From contig CAYPTS010000001.1 of NCBI GenBank assembly GCA_964413825.1, positions 1-64,000 of the forward strand: DNA of 64,000 nt. The letters are read 5' to 3'. The number at the start of each line of letters is the position of its first letter. Within the stretch, counting starts at the first letter, position 1. Of this stretch, positions 1 through 8,875 are shown in pieces. The translations under genes and the position numbers were made by a program. This stretch comes from JAFGKM01 sp964413825 (lineage in GTDB: Bacteria > Ratteibacteria > UBA8468 > B48-G9 > JAFGKM01). Under the pieces are notes generated by a model. The model worked only from the letters and a program-made list of their open reading frames with translations, searched no databases and was not told the DNA's origin.

Positions 1-77
1 GAGCCAAAGCCCGTAGGGCTGTTTCGAGCACGGAAACTGCTTTCTTTCCTCTCTGGTTCCTTATGTCGGAACTTGAG
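1..77. repeat. family A palindromic (MITE-like) element, cut by window edge
   Basis: The first 77 bases match, with a few differences, the reverse complement of about 58047-58120. They share a GGAAACTGCTTTCTTTCC core and an end reading CTTATGTCGGAA. Only one end of the element lies in the window. No reading frame is carried. The matching end at 58047 belongs to a 290-bp copy with perfect 16-bp terminal inverted repeats, so this is most likely another copy of the same element. Confidence 0.7.
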
Positions 78-278
78 TTAATTATATCACTTTTTTGCAA
101 TCCGGGGAGTAAAAATTTGTCATGCGCAGTGTTCGCTGACTCGAACGGGCGGCATTGTTGATGCCGGCGGCAACCTGCCTGCATTCTTCCTCCGCCATCC
201 CGGAGTTAAGTCAAAGGCGTTTCCCCGCGCGAATTCCTCAAAAAAACGCAACGCCAACCCGTATAATATTGACGGCGC

Positions 279-1697
279 TCACACAAGGAAAAGATTCATC
301 TCCGACAGGACGGGACAGGCAAGACTTTTGCAGATTCTTAAACGCACTCGTTCCGTTGTGCATCTCTCTTTTTTTATAAGACGCCGGTTGCCGACCGCTG
401 TACCACGGACGTATTCAACCCATTCCCTGTCTTTATAAACATCTACGGCAAAACTTTTTATGCGCTGTCCGAGGGAAATAAATTCTTTCAGCCCAACCAT
501 GTTGAAAGTTACCGCGCCGGGAAACTCGAGAACAACCTCTGCGCTTTCTATGCCGTCATCCACGGCCCAGCAGGTACTGCGGTTTCCGTCCAGCAGGTTT
601 GACGGACTAAACAGGCGGCTGTTGCCCCGGCAAGGGCCGGAAATTACCCGGGCGCGGCGGGCGATATCCGCATTGAAAATCTCCGAAAGTTTCCTGCCGA
701 AACCGGTTAGAGCGCGCTTGTCCCCCTCGTTTATCCCGCCCCGCGCATCCGGAGGAACGTTGAGAAGCAGGGAAGCGCCGCGTCCCACGGATTTCAAGTA
801 CAGATCGAAAAGATTCTCGGGAGAACGCACCGCGGCATCCTCTTCAGGATGGTAAAACCATCCCGGACGGATGGACACGTCGCATTCCGCCGGCACCCAG
901 CAGGGCGCGCCCGGTTCACCGGAATTCAGCGTCCCGGGGTCCACCTCGGTTTCGGAAAACCGTCCGCAGTCAAAGGTATGCCAGCAGGGGTCTCCGGCAA
1001 TCCCCTTTTCATTGCCAACCCATCTGATGTCCGGTACTGCGCCCACGTCTCCGAAGATGCAGGCATCCGGCTGTAAATCCCTTATGATTTTCCACGCCTC
1101 TTCCCACTGATAATAATTGCGGATGATGTTCCTCTTTTCACGCGCTCCGCCGTAAAAACCGTCGCCGCCGTTTGCCCCGTCGAACCACACCTCGAAAACA
1201 GGGCCGTAATCGGAAAGAAGTTCCTTCATCTGCTCCCTGTAGTAATTCACGTAAGAAGCGCCGCCGTAATCGGGGCGGTTTCTGTCCCACGGGGAAAGAT
1301 ACACGCCGAATTTTATTCCGTTTGACCCGCATGCCCGCGAAATCTCACGTACAATGTCTCCCCTGCCGCCGCGCCAGGGAGAGTTTTTCACGGAATGTTC
1401 CGTAAACCGGGAGGGCCATAGACAGAATCCGTCATGATGTTTGCACGTGAGAATCAAGCCGCTCATGCCGCATGCGGCAGCGGTTTCCGCTATGTCTCCG
1501 GCGGAGAAATCTCCCGGAGCGAAGACTGCCGGGTTCTCGTCTCCAAAGCCCCATTCCATGCCGGTAAAGGTATTGACGGTAAAATGTATAAAACCGTAAT
1601 ACTCCATGCCGTGCCATGCAATCTGCCTTTCAGAAGGAACGGCGCCGAAAGGCACAGGCATCTTATTCGAAAGTCCAGTTTGAAAATTTGCCATCAT
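279..1697 (-). CDS. alpha-L-fucosidase, GH29, with C-terminal F5/8-type carbohydrate-binding domain
   Basis: Exo-acting retaining fucosidase expected to release alpha-L-fucose. The 472-residue protein has the GH29 barrel in about residues 15-350: LTCKHHDGFCLWPS, YLSPWDRN, and VWFDGANG, whose Asp173 fits the catalytic nucleophile. A discoidin-like (F5/8 type C) domain covers roughly 355-472. No signal peptide is visible, so it probably acts on imported oligosaccharides. The ATG at 1697 overlaps the end of the upstream epimerase gene; a second ATG at 1661 starts just after that gene's stop and matches where most homologues begin (MPVPFGAVP). Neither has a strong ribosome site. It is the last gene of the left sugar arm. 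Confidence 0.88.
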   Translation of the reverse strand: MMANFQTGLSNKMPVPFGAVPSERQIAWHGMEYYGFIHFTVNTFTGMEWGFGDENPAVFAPGDFSAGDIAETAAACGMSGLILTCKHHDGFCLWPSRFTEHSVKNSPWRGGRGDIVREISRACGSNGIKFGVYLSPWDRNRPDYGGASYVNYYREQMKELLSDYGPVFEVWFDGANGGDGFYGGAREKRNIIRNYYQWEEAWKIIRDLQPDACIFGDVGAVPDIRWVGNEKGIAGDPCWHTFDCGRFSETEVDPGTLNSGEPGAPCWVPAECDVSIRPGWFYHPEEDAAVRSPENLFDLYLKSVGRGASLLLNVPPDARGGINEGDKRALTGFGRKLSEIFNADIARRARVISGPCRGNSRLFSPSNLLDGNRSTCWAVDDGIESAEVVLEFPGAVTFNMVGLKEFISLGQRIKSFAVDVYKDREWVEYVRGTAVGNRRLIKKERCTTERVRLRICKSLACPVLSEMNLFLV

Positions 1698-2553
1698 AAA
1701 GTTCCAGGAATTTTTCCCAGTTGGATTTATTTATCTTAAGGACGTTTTCTTCGCATCCTATCTCAAAAACAACGGGGTTGTCGAAATTGATTTTCTTCAA
1801 TCCGTCTATAACCTCCAACCAGTTTATCCGGCCTATCCCGCAGGGCTGGTGCAGGTCGTTGATACTGTTGCTGTCGGAAACCCGGCCTATATTGTCGTGG
1901 AAGTGCGTTTCAAAAAGATGTTTCCCGCACCTTAGAATCTCCTGGCGGAGATTCAGCCCTGAAATAAAGGCATGCCCCGAATCAAGGCATATTCCGAGGT
2001 TCGGCTCGCCGACTTCTTTTATGATTGCCAAGAGGCCGGAAACTTCGGTGCCAAGGTCGGCAAGGTATTCAGGAACTACGTTTTCCACCGTAAGAAAAAG
2101 ACCGCGCTTTTTCGCCATACGGCACAGTATTTTCAAAATCTCGATATTTCGCTTGCGGTACTCCTGTCTTGAAACGCCGTATCCGGCTAAAAAATTGCAG
2201 AAGTCAAAATGTTCTTCTCCTGCAAGCCCCTGACACCAGCCGAAATGTCCCGTAAGGCATTTCACCCCCAGGATATTGGCCCTGTCAAAAATCATTTCCT
2301 GCACGGACAGGATGTCTTCCGGGTTTTTGTCCGGCTCGGGAAAAAGCCAGAGATTGTGCAGAGAAAAAGGAGCGAGAGGAGTGTCGTCAATCATCCTTTT
2401 AACTTCTTTCAGTTGTTCAAAAGACACTCCGGTAAAATCTCCGTCGAAATATACCGTTTGATACCCTGATTTTGCGAGAACATCGAGGTTTCTCTGCACT
2501 TTCCGGATATCTCCGAAAAATATATCCGCACCCAGGTTTTGCAGATTAGACAT
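1663..2553 (-). CDS. sugar phosphate isomerase/epimerase-like TIM barrel
   Basis: A 296-residue protein of the xylose isomerase-like/AP endonuclease 2 superfamily. These enzymes use one metal ion to interconvert keto- or aldo-sugars and inositols. Metal-site motifs are visible in order: HFGW near residue 103, TVENV near 155, CLDSGHA near 190, ETHFHDN near 217 and a late FEIGCEE. The family assignment is firm; the substrate cannot be read from sequence. It lies 38 bases after the giant GH2 gene and overlaps the GH29 gene, so it probably processes a sugar released by those enzymes. A paralogue is at 15192 on the other arm. Confidence 0.82.
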   Translation of the reverse strand: MSNLQNLGADIFFGDIRKVQRNLDVLAKSGYQTVYFDGDFTGVSFEQLKEVKRMIDDTPLAPFSLHNLWLFPEPDKNPEDILSVQEMIFDRANILGVKCLTGHFGWCQGLAGEEHFDFCNFLAGYGVSRQEYRKRNIEILKILCRMAKKRGLFLTVENVVPEYLADLGTEVSGLLAIIKEVGEPNLGICLDSGHAFISGLNLRQEILRCGKHLFETHFHDNIGRVSDSNSINDLHQPCGIGRINWLEVIDGLKKINFDNPVVFEIGCEENVLKINKSNWEKFLELYDGKFSNWTFE

Positions 2554-2591
2554 TGTTTTCCTCTCCGGCAGTCAGTATGCCGTCCGTCCAT

Positions 2592-5500
2592 TCAATTTTT
2601 GTGCACGCCGGTAACCGCGAAGACAAAAACCTGGGCATTTTTGGACGCCTCGGCTTTTATCCACTTGACAGGGGTCAGCGGGTCGGGATTTTTCCATATC
2701 TGGAAAAATATTCCTGCCCTGTGTCCGCTGAAACTTTTTTCCCACGCAAGTTCTCCGGCCGTAAGTTTAAAATCCGGCTTTACGCCCACAAACCACCAGT
2801 CGTCAATATGGAAGCCGCGCTTCACCTCCACAATCTCTTCCGGCGGCGGGTTCGGCGGTATAAAATCCTTATCGTATCTTATTCTGTACCTCATAAGCGT
2901 GTCGCCGTCTTTTGCCTGCACCCATGCGGCGCTGTGCAGGAATACCAGCATATCCACCTTCCTGTTAACGGGAATCTCTTCCGTAACGTCGGGCAGGCCC
3001 GACCTGTAAAGGGAAATTATTGTATTGCCGTCTTTTGCTTCAGCGGGACTCAAAACGTAAAACGGCATTCCGAGAAATTCAACCTTTCCCTTTGGGATAT
3101 CCCTCAAATCCCTGTAAGGCCCGTGTCCTATCCATCCGGGCTTCACGGGAGTTTCATCGGCATAGTGCCAGTTCACATGGGATTTCAGCCCGACGGAAAA
3201 CGTCTTGTATCCTTTCAGCGCCTCTGAATAATCCGTTTTTTCAACAGACTTCTTTTCCACTTCCGAAATTTCCACGCCCATATTCGTCAGCAGGATTGAC
3301 GCCGCCCTGTCGGCGGAAGGGAATCCGGACGATACCCATCTGCTGTTGTCAACGAAAACAAACCCTCCGCCAATTTCTATTTTCCACCATCCGTGCGGGA
3401 AAATAAGCGGCACCGCCTTATATCCTGTAACGATTGAAACGGAATGCCTGACAATGTCGAGCGGATGCGGCTGTCTTTTATCAAGAGGCACCGCCGAAAA
3501 CATCGCCCATAACAGTTGCTCGTTCGTCATGCCGTCGGTCAACGGGTCGTAATTTATTTTTTCGGCCTGGGTTGACGCCTGCAGGCGTACGCTCATTGTG
3601 CCTTCGATAAGGTTTTCAAACCATTTCCTGTCGGCATCCTTCAAATTCAGGACGTACAACACCATGCCCCGGTTAATCCGCTTTTTGATTTTTTCCATGC
3701 CGGCGCTTATTTCATCCCTCAGTTTTTCATCCCTTTCACCCAGAAATATAAGGCCGTAATCATCCATCGCCTCCGGAAGTTTTTCCGAACCGGCAAAGTT
3801 CAGTTTGAAATTATGCCTGAAGGCGGATGACAGCGGACCGTCCTTTGTTTCTACCACGTAAAAATTTTTCCCGAATTTTTCCCGGGGTTTCCCGTATTCA
3901 AGTATTTGCAGAAGCAGTTGGTCTGCCGCAGGAACTCTGCCCGCTTTCCTTACAATGTCCATCTGGCAGAAATAAATACTGCCGTTTTTACGGGGTATCT
4001 CCATTAGAGCCGGCATGGTAAGCCCTCTGCTCTCGTTTTGAACGTTTGTCAGTATCAGCGGCCTGAAATTTCCCTTGGACGGAAGATTGAACGGTTCAAA
4101 CGCAACGACGTGGTCGTCTCCCCAGTAAGAAAAATCTTCGTATACGAAATCCTTCAATACCGGGTGCGAATGATATACGGGATATGCGGCGGAAGCGTAA
4201 ACCGGCCTTGCAGGATAGTCGAATGCATAATGGCCGAAAGATACGGGTTCTGTTTTCCCGAGGTAGTTCTGTCCCAGAAAAAGTATCGACAAACCGTTGT
4301 CCGCCATTTCCAAAAGGTAAGAACTGTTGTCCTTTGCATACCGGTCGAGAGAATCCTGCCCGACGACAAGAAAAGCATTTCCCGGCAACGCCGGCAGTTC
4401 CTTGAAATCTTTCAGCAGAGTATGCCGTATCCCGAGTTTTTTAAAGGCGTCCGCCGTAACGCCCGTTGTGTCGTAAAGGTATACTCTGCCAAGTTCCTTT
4501 TTAAGGGCATCCGATTCGTCCGCCGGGACAACCTCCCAAAAGTAATCCCTGCCGTAAACCCGCCCGCCTTCAAAATTTAAAGAGAGGCGGAAGATAACAT
4601 CCGTCCTTTCTTTCACTCCGGGAAGAGGCACATCGATTTTTTTCCATGCCGTTTCATACGGATTCAGATGAAGGGTAAAACTGCCTTCCGCATATTTTCC
4701 GCCGTTCCATCTTTCATACAGGCCGTAAATTACGGTAAACTTCCCCTTGTCGAACGAATCGTTGTGAATGCTAAGATTCCTGGTTACGGTATTTTTTCCG
4801 TAAAACTGCTTGTCTGCCTCCCGCGTGAAAACCGCTTTCGGAGCGAGCGTTTCCCACTGAACGAAAGGCCAGCAGTGCGCATGGAATGCGTTCACCCCGC
4901 ACTGCCTGTACCCGGTAAAAAGAAATTCCCTCTGTTTGGCAAGTCCCGCCAGCGACCCGAAACTCCAGTTGTGCCATGTAAACGCGGGACGGTACGTTTG
5001 AACGTCTTCACCCCACTGCGCGGCAAAAAAACCGGGTATGTCCTGCTCGGAAATCCACGAAAACTCGCCTATCCACAAGGGCTGCTTTCTGTTCCACGTG
5101 AACTTGGTGCTCATTCTTCCTTCAAGTTCAATCATGTCCCACGAATCAGGGTTTGTCTCTATCTGCCGCTTTCTCCTCTCCATTTCTTCCGCGGATATCA
5201 TGCCGGTTATGCCGTAATAAAATGCATCCTGCGGCAAAACGCCGTACCATGGATAGTGGGGATTGGCAAGCATCGCCTTGCCTTCAAGGTCGAACTGGCG
5301 GTCGTTTGTCACCGGCCGCGTAGGGTCGATTTTCGATATTTCAGTCTCGATTTCATGCAGCCATTCCGCCGTTGCGAGCCACGGCGCGTAACACTCGTTG
5401 CCCGTTACCCACGTTATTATCGAAGGATTGTTGCCGCGCCTCCATATCTGCGCCTCGAATACCCTGACAAGAGACTCTTTCAGCCGCGGGTCGCCGTAAG

Positions 5501-7436
5501 CGAAATGGGGACCGGCATTTGCGCCCAGGCCTCCTTCCTGCGGAACAATCAGCCCGAGTTCGTCGGCCACGTCAACGGTCTCCGCCGCCCCGTGATAAAA
5601 ATACCTGTTTGCAGGGATGTTGAATGCAAGAAGGCTCGAAAAAAGTCTGTATGCATTGTTCACCGAATATTTCGTATGGTAGCCGTGGCTTATGCCGGGA
5701 GCATAGGCGGCGTAAAGATTAAACGGTTTGCCGTTGAGAAAAAAACGGTCTCCATCCCAACTCCATTCTCTCGCTCCGAACCTGAATTCGTTCTCGTCTA
5801 CCGTCACAGCACCCTTTTTCAAGGCAATCTTCATTTGATAAAGATTGGTACCGGCGGGAGTCCACAGTTTTTGAGGTTTCCACCTGTACTTGACCGTTTT
5901 TTCCATAGTCTGTCCGGCGGGAACGGTTACGGCAACGGGCATGAATTCCTTTTCCTTAACGCCTTCAAAAAAAACGGACGGGGCAACGGTAACGCGCCGG
6001 GACGTTCTTTCCTGATTGGCAAGTTTTAAAACCAGTTCCAACTCTCCCCTGCTAAGCCATGTCCTTATCAGCACATTTTCCACCCGCACTTTCGGCACTT
6101 CCTGCAGGTATACGCTCTTGGTTATGCCGAGATAATAAACGCCTCTCGGCCAGCCCGGCCTTATCAAACTGCCTGCCGCGACGCCTTTGGTCACACCCAG
6201 CACCGGCAGGGGAATTTCCGGCTTCAAATTGGCCGTCCATCCGGTAATCCCGACAAGCAGTTCGTTTTCGCCTTCTTTTATCAATCCGGTAACGTCCACG
6301 TAAAACGGTATGTCGCTTTGACGGTGTTCTCCCGCCTTCTCCCCGTTCAGGTAGATTATCCCGTCTTCGAATATGGACTCGAAAAACAATCTGTAAATTT
6401 TATCGCGTCTTATGCCGTCAACCTTGAAAACCGTCCTGTACCAGATGCTGTGAACCTCTTCAAGTTTTTCCCTGTATGCGCTCGGGACGGCAAACCTTTC
6501 CCATCCATCTTGCGGCGGCGGAAACTGCAGGGGAGCATCTTTCTTCCATTTTAAAACTTCCCAGAAATACCCCCTGAAACTGTTCTTCGTATCGGGAGTA
6601 TCCAGACACCATTCTTTCCGGACAGATGTTTCTTTATACGGAGGCAGGACGTATACCGTCACGTTAAATTCATCCTCACCGTTTTTCAGAGTGCAGACAA
6701 ACTTATGCGTCCTGATGTCTTCAACGGGCAGGCGAAGATTGTAACTCTTCTGTTTTTCAAGTTCCACAAATACCTGTCCGGCATGCGGCAGAACCCTCCC
6801 GTAATAATCCACGGGCAGGTACAATGCCTCGAACCTGATACCCGCCGGCGAAATATTGGTTATATGCAGAGAACCTTCCCATCTATCGTATGAAAAAGTG
6901 TTGAAGTTGCCTTCCGCCTTCAATCTCCTGTAAATGCCCGACTTTTGCAGATAAACTTCCCCGAAAACGTTGTCGTTCAAAAATTTCACGTCCCATGCCC
7001 GCACGTAAATATCGTTTGCGCCTTCCTTCCACATCGCTTCGGGAAGAAAATACCAGTCCCCGAAAATGTTCCAGTTGCGTCCGCCGGCACGGTTGATTCC
7101 TTTGCCGCAGCAGCCGCTTATATCCTGTCCGTTGAAATATACGTTTTTTATTACGGGGCCCTCTTTGAAATGGATAAAATAAAGCGCATTCGCGTCAAGG
7201 GGTTTTTCAACCTCGAACAAAAACCATCCTTCCTTGCCGGGAATTCTCGGATTAGCGGAACGGTACCCTCTGCTCAACAACGTCCGTGCGGAAATAAAAG
7301 AAGATTTCTCAAGGTCTTTCAGGTCCGCATCTCCCGGAAAAAACTTCCATTTATAACTCAAGTCCTCGCCGTAAATCAAACTAACCGAAGAAAAAAAAAC
7401 GACTATCAAGAAAATAGGCAGTAGTTTTGTTCTCAC
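2592..7436 (-). CDS. very large secreted GH2-family glycosidase (beta-galactosidase-like)
   Basis: A 1614-residue exported protein. A signal peptide covers about residues 1-23 (MRTKLLPIFLIVVFFSS...). A GH2 sugar-binding jelly roll spans roughly 280-430, an Ig-like sandwich 430-550, and a TIM barrel from the RFFLNGKPFNLYAAY motif onward. Catalytic residues are visible: Glu681 in WVTGNEC (acid/base) and Glu791 in WIGEFSW (nucleophile). The last 700 residues are extra beta-rich or unassigned domains; ordinary GH2 enzymes have 600-1100 residues. The start is GTG, supported by AAAGGAGAA six bases upstream. The substrate is unknown; a plant or algal polysaccharide is plausible. Confidence 0.82.
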   Translation of the reverse strand: MRTKLLPIFLIVVFFSSVSLIYGEDLSYKWKFFPGDADLKDLEKSSFISARTLLSRGYRSANPRIPGKEGWFLFEVEKPLDANALYFIHFKEGPVIKNVYFNGQDISGCCGKGINRAGGRNWNIFGDWYFLPEAMWKEGANDIYVRAWDVKFLNDNVFGEVYLQKSGIYRRLKAEGNFNTFSYDRWEGSLHITNISPAGIRFEALYLPVDYYGRVLPHAGQVFVELEKQKSYNLRLPVEDIRTHKFVCTLKNGEDEFNVTVYVLPPYKETSVRKEWCLDTPDTKNSFRGYFWEVLKWKKDAPLQFPPPQDGWERFAVPSAYREKLEEVHSIWYRTVFKVDGIRRDKIYRLFFESIFEDGIIYLNGEKAGEHRQSDIPFYVDVTGLIKEGENELLVGITGWTANLKPEIPLPVLGVTKGVAAGSLIRPGWPRGVYYLGITKSVYLQEVPKVRVENVLIRTWLSRGELELVLKLANQERTSRRVTVAPSVFFEGVKEKEFMPVAVTVPAGQTMEKTVKYRWKPQKLWTPAGTNLYQMKIALKKGAVTVDENEFRFGAREWSWDGDRFFLNGKPFNLYAAYAPGISHGYHTKYSVNNAYRLFSSLLAFNIPANRYFYHGAAETVDVADELGLIVPQEGGLGANAGPHFAYGDPRLKESLVRVFEAQIWRRGNNPSIITWVTGNECYAPWLATAEWLHEIETEISKIDPTRPVTNDRQFDLEGKAMLANPHYPWYGVLPQDAFYYGITGMISAEEMERRKRQIETNPDSWDMIELEGRMSTKFTWNRKQPLWIGEFSWISEQDIPGFFAAQWGEDVQTYRPAFTWHNWSFGSLAGLAKQREFLFTGYRQCGVNAFHAHCWPFVQWETLAPKAVFTREADKQFYGKNTVTRNLSIHNDSFDKGKFTVIYGLYERWNGGKYAEGSFTLHLNPYETAWKKIDVPLPGVKERTDVIFRLSLNFEGGRVYGRDYFWEVVPADESDALKKELGRVYLYDTTGVTADAFKKLGIRHTLLKDFKELPALPGNAFLVVGQDSLDRYAKDNSSYLLEMADNGLSILFLGQNYLGKTEPVSFGHYAFDYPARPVYASAAYPVYHSHPVLKDFVYEDFSYWGDDHVVAFEPFNLPSKGNFRPLILTNVQNESRGLTMPALMEIPRKNGSIYFCQMDIVRKAGRVPAADQLLLQILEYGKPREKFGKNFYVVETKDGPLSSAFRHNFKLNFAGSEKLPEAMDDYGLIFLGERDEKLRDEISAGMEKIKKRINRGMVLYVLNLKDADRKWFENLIEGTMSVRLQASTQAEKINYDPLTDGMTNEQLLWAMFSAVPLDKRQPHPLDIVRHSVSIVTGYKAVPLIFPHGWWKIEIGGGFVFVDNSRWVSSGFPSADRAASILLTNMGVEISEVEKKSVEKTDYSEALKGYKTFSVGLKSHVNWHYADETPVKPGWIGHGPYRDLRDIPKGKVEFLGMPFYVLSPAEAKDGNTIISLYRSGLPDVTEEIPVNRKVDMLVFLHSAAWVQAKDGDTLMRYRIRYDKDFIPPNPPPEEIVEVKRGFHIDDWWFVGVKPDFKLTAGELAWEKSFSGHRAGIFFQIWKNPDPLTPVKWIKAEASKNAQVFVFAVTGVHKN

Positions 7437-7457
7437 GGAAGTTCTCCTTTAAAAATT

Positions 7458-8159
7458 TCAAGGCAGAGAAACGGTTATCTCACCCGCTATTCGCTCGCCT
7501 TTCTTCAAGCCGCCGGGAAATCTTACGTAAACCCTGAAGTTCTTCCATAAAAGAACGTTAAACCTGTCGGGAAGAAAGGGTGGAGAGAAAGCAATGATAA
7601 CGGGGCCTTTTGCCGTTTCATAAACCGCCTTTTCCCCATCGATGAAAGGTTTTACTTCTTTATCCGTCATCTCCGGGTTAAAATCAAAACTGACGTAAAG
7701 GTTTACGGGGTATGCGGTATCTTTGTTGACTTCGAAATCGTAGAGCATTCTTACAGTTTTACCCGAAACGGTCATCTCCTCGGAAAATCCGAAAGGAACA
7801 TCAGCCGCCCTTGCCGCATCCTTTGTATCGATTTGCAATTTCAGGGGCTCTTCGCAAATAACCTCGGCGTCCGCCCTGCCCTTGAAAACGGAAAACTGTC
7901 CCCCTTCGTAGGTGAAAAACGTTTTACCGTCTTCTTTTTTGCTTCCCTGGCCGAGCCAGTAACCTCCGGTAAATATTTCCCTGTCTCCGGACAAAACCTT
8001 AAATGGCAGGGTGCCGGCAACAAGCACCTGCATACTGCCGGCCTGCACCTTCTTTAAAAGCGTCTTGTCTACGATTTCCGAAACCGGCTGGGAAAAACAA
8101 ACGGAACCAAAAAACACAAAGAACGCTCCGCACATTATTATTCTTCGCAAAATGGACAT
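7458..8159 (-). CDS. secreted protein of unknown function
   Basis: A 233-residue protein with a clear signal peptide (about residues 1-23, ending SVCFSQ) and a mature part that looks all-beta, with many short alternating hydrophobic strands and almost no cysteine. No catalytic motif is recognised. A strong AAGGAGG site precedes the ATG. It sits between the pseudopilin gene and the giant GH2 gene, with short gaps on both sides, so it should be co-transcribed with them. A role as accessory binding or scaffold protein for the GH2 enzyme is only a guess. Confidence 0.6.
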   Translation of the reverse strand: MSILRRIIMCGAFFVFFGSVCFSQPVSEIVDKTLLKKVQAGSMQVLVAGTLPFKVLSGDREIFTGGYWLGQGSKKEDGKTFFTYEGGQFSVFKGRADAEVICEEPLKLQIDTKDAARAADVPFGFSEEMTVSGKTVRMLYDFEVNKDTAYPVNLYVSFDFNPEMTDKEVKPFIDGEKAVYETAKGPVIIAFSPPFLPDRFNVLLWKNFRVYVRFPGGLKKGERIAGEITVSLP

Positions 8160-8177
8160 TTTCTTTATCCTCCTTTT

Positions 8178-8873
8178 TCAATATAAAAGCCACTTGGCAG
8201 TGCCGTTTTCATAATCGGGCCATGCAACGCCTGACACAAGGCGTTCAGAGGTATGCCACGCCACGTGCCCGTCGAAGAAAAGGATGTTCGCCCCGCCGCT
8301 GTGATAGGTTGAAGGCAGACAGAACGGACTGGTATGGTTATACCAGAGCAGATAACCGGCACCCGGAAGCGCATCGCCGATATAAACGGTTTTTGCCGGC
8401 CTGATTATCCTGTCAATCTTCACCCATCCTTCATCGTTAAGGCTTATCCTTCTCATTTGATAAGTCGACCTGTCGCTCCAGTGCGTCATTTTATTGTGGG
8501 TCGGACACCTAAGGAGTTTTCCCGCCGGGCCGCTCCTCCACGGGTCGTCTATGAAGTAATACTGATAGTTGGGCGCGGCAATGCCGAAATATCCCCACCG
8601 CACCATCCACACCCACCAGTAATCATTCGCGGGAAGAAGGCTGTCATAAGAAGGAAAGGTTGCAAGAGGTATGTATCCGTCATAATCGTTGGTATACATG
8701 AAAATGGCAAGCCCTATCTGTTTCAGGTTGCTCATACAGACTGCCTGTCTTGCGCGCTCTCTCGCCTTACTTAATGCCGGCAGAAGCATCGCCGCCAGGA
8801 TTGCTATGATAGCCACCACCACCAAAAGGTCTATGAGCGTAAACCCCTTTCTGCCTTTCTCTTTCCCGTTCAT
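8178..8873 (-). CDS. prepilin-type protein with H-X9-DG motif
   Basis: A 231-residue type IV pilin/type II secretion pseudopilin-like protein. The N-terminus has the prepilin peptidase site GFTLIDLL followed by a hydrophobic helix; the usual Glu5 of the mature protein is Asp here. The C-terminus carries H-SGGANILFF-DG, the H-X9-DG signature common in Planctomycetes, Lentisphaerae and relatives. The ATG at 8873 has AAGGAG five bases upstream; a GTG at 8879 overlaps the stop of the regulator gene and is less likely. In such genomes these proteins occur in many copies beside sugar-use genes, and their job is unsettled (surface anchoring or sensing has been suggested). Confidence 0.83.
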   Translation of the reverse strand: MNGKEKGRKGFTLIDLLVVVAIIAILAAMLLPALSKARERARQAVCMSNLKQIGLAIFMYTNDYDGYIPLATFPSYDSLLPANDYWWVWMVRWGYFGIAAPNYQYYFIDDPWRSGPAGKLLRCPTHNKMTHWSDRSTYQMRRISLNDEGWVKIDRIIRPAKTVYIGDALPGAGYLLWYNHTSPFCLPSTYHSGGANILFFDGHVAWHTSERLVSGVAWPDYENGTAKWLLY

Positions 8874-8875
8874 AC

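Noticed and set aside
83..278. Minus strand shows NIIRVGV, then after stops GMAEEECRQVAAGINNA, faintly like the end of serine hydroxymethyltransferase.
   Set aside because: The pieces are in different frames, very short and separated by unrelated sequence. Too little to call a pseudogene.
4668..6029. A 453-codon open frame on the plus strand inside the giant GH2 gene.
   Set aside because: It is antisense to a gene with intact catalytic motifs and a good start; the protein shows no family features. A shadow frame.
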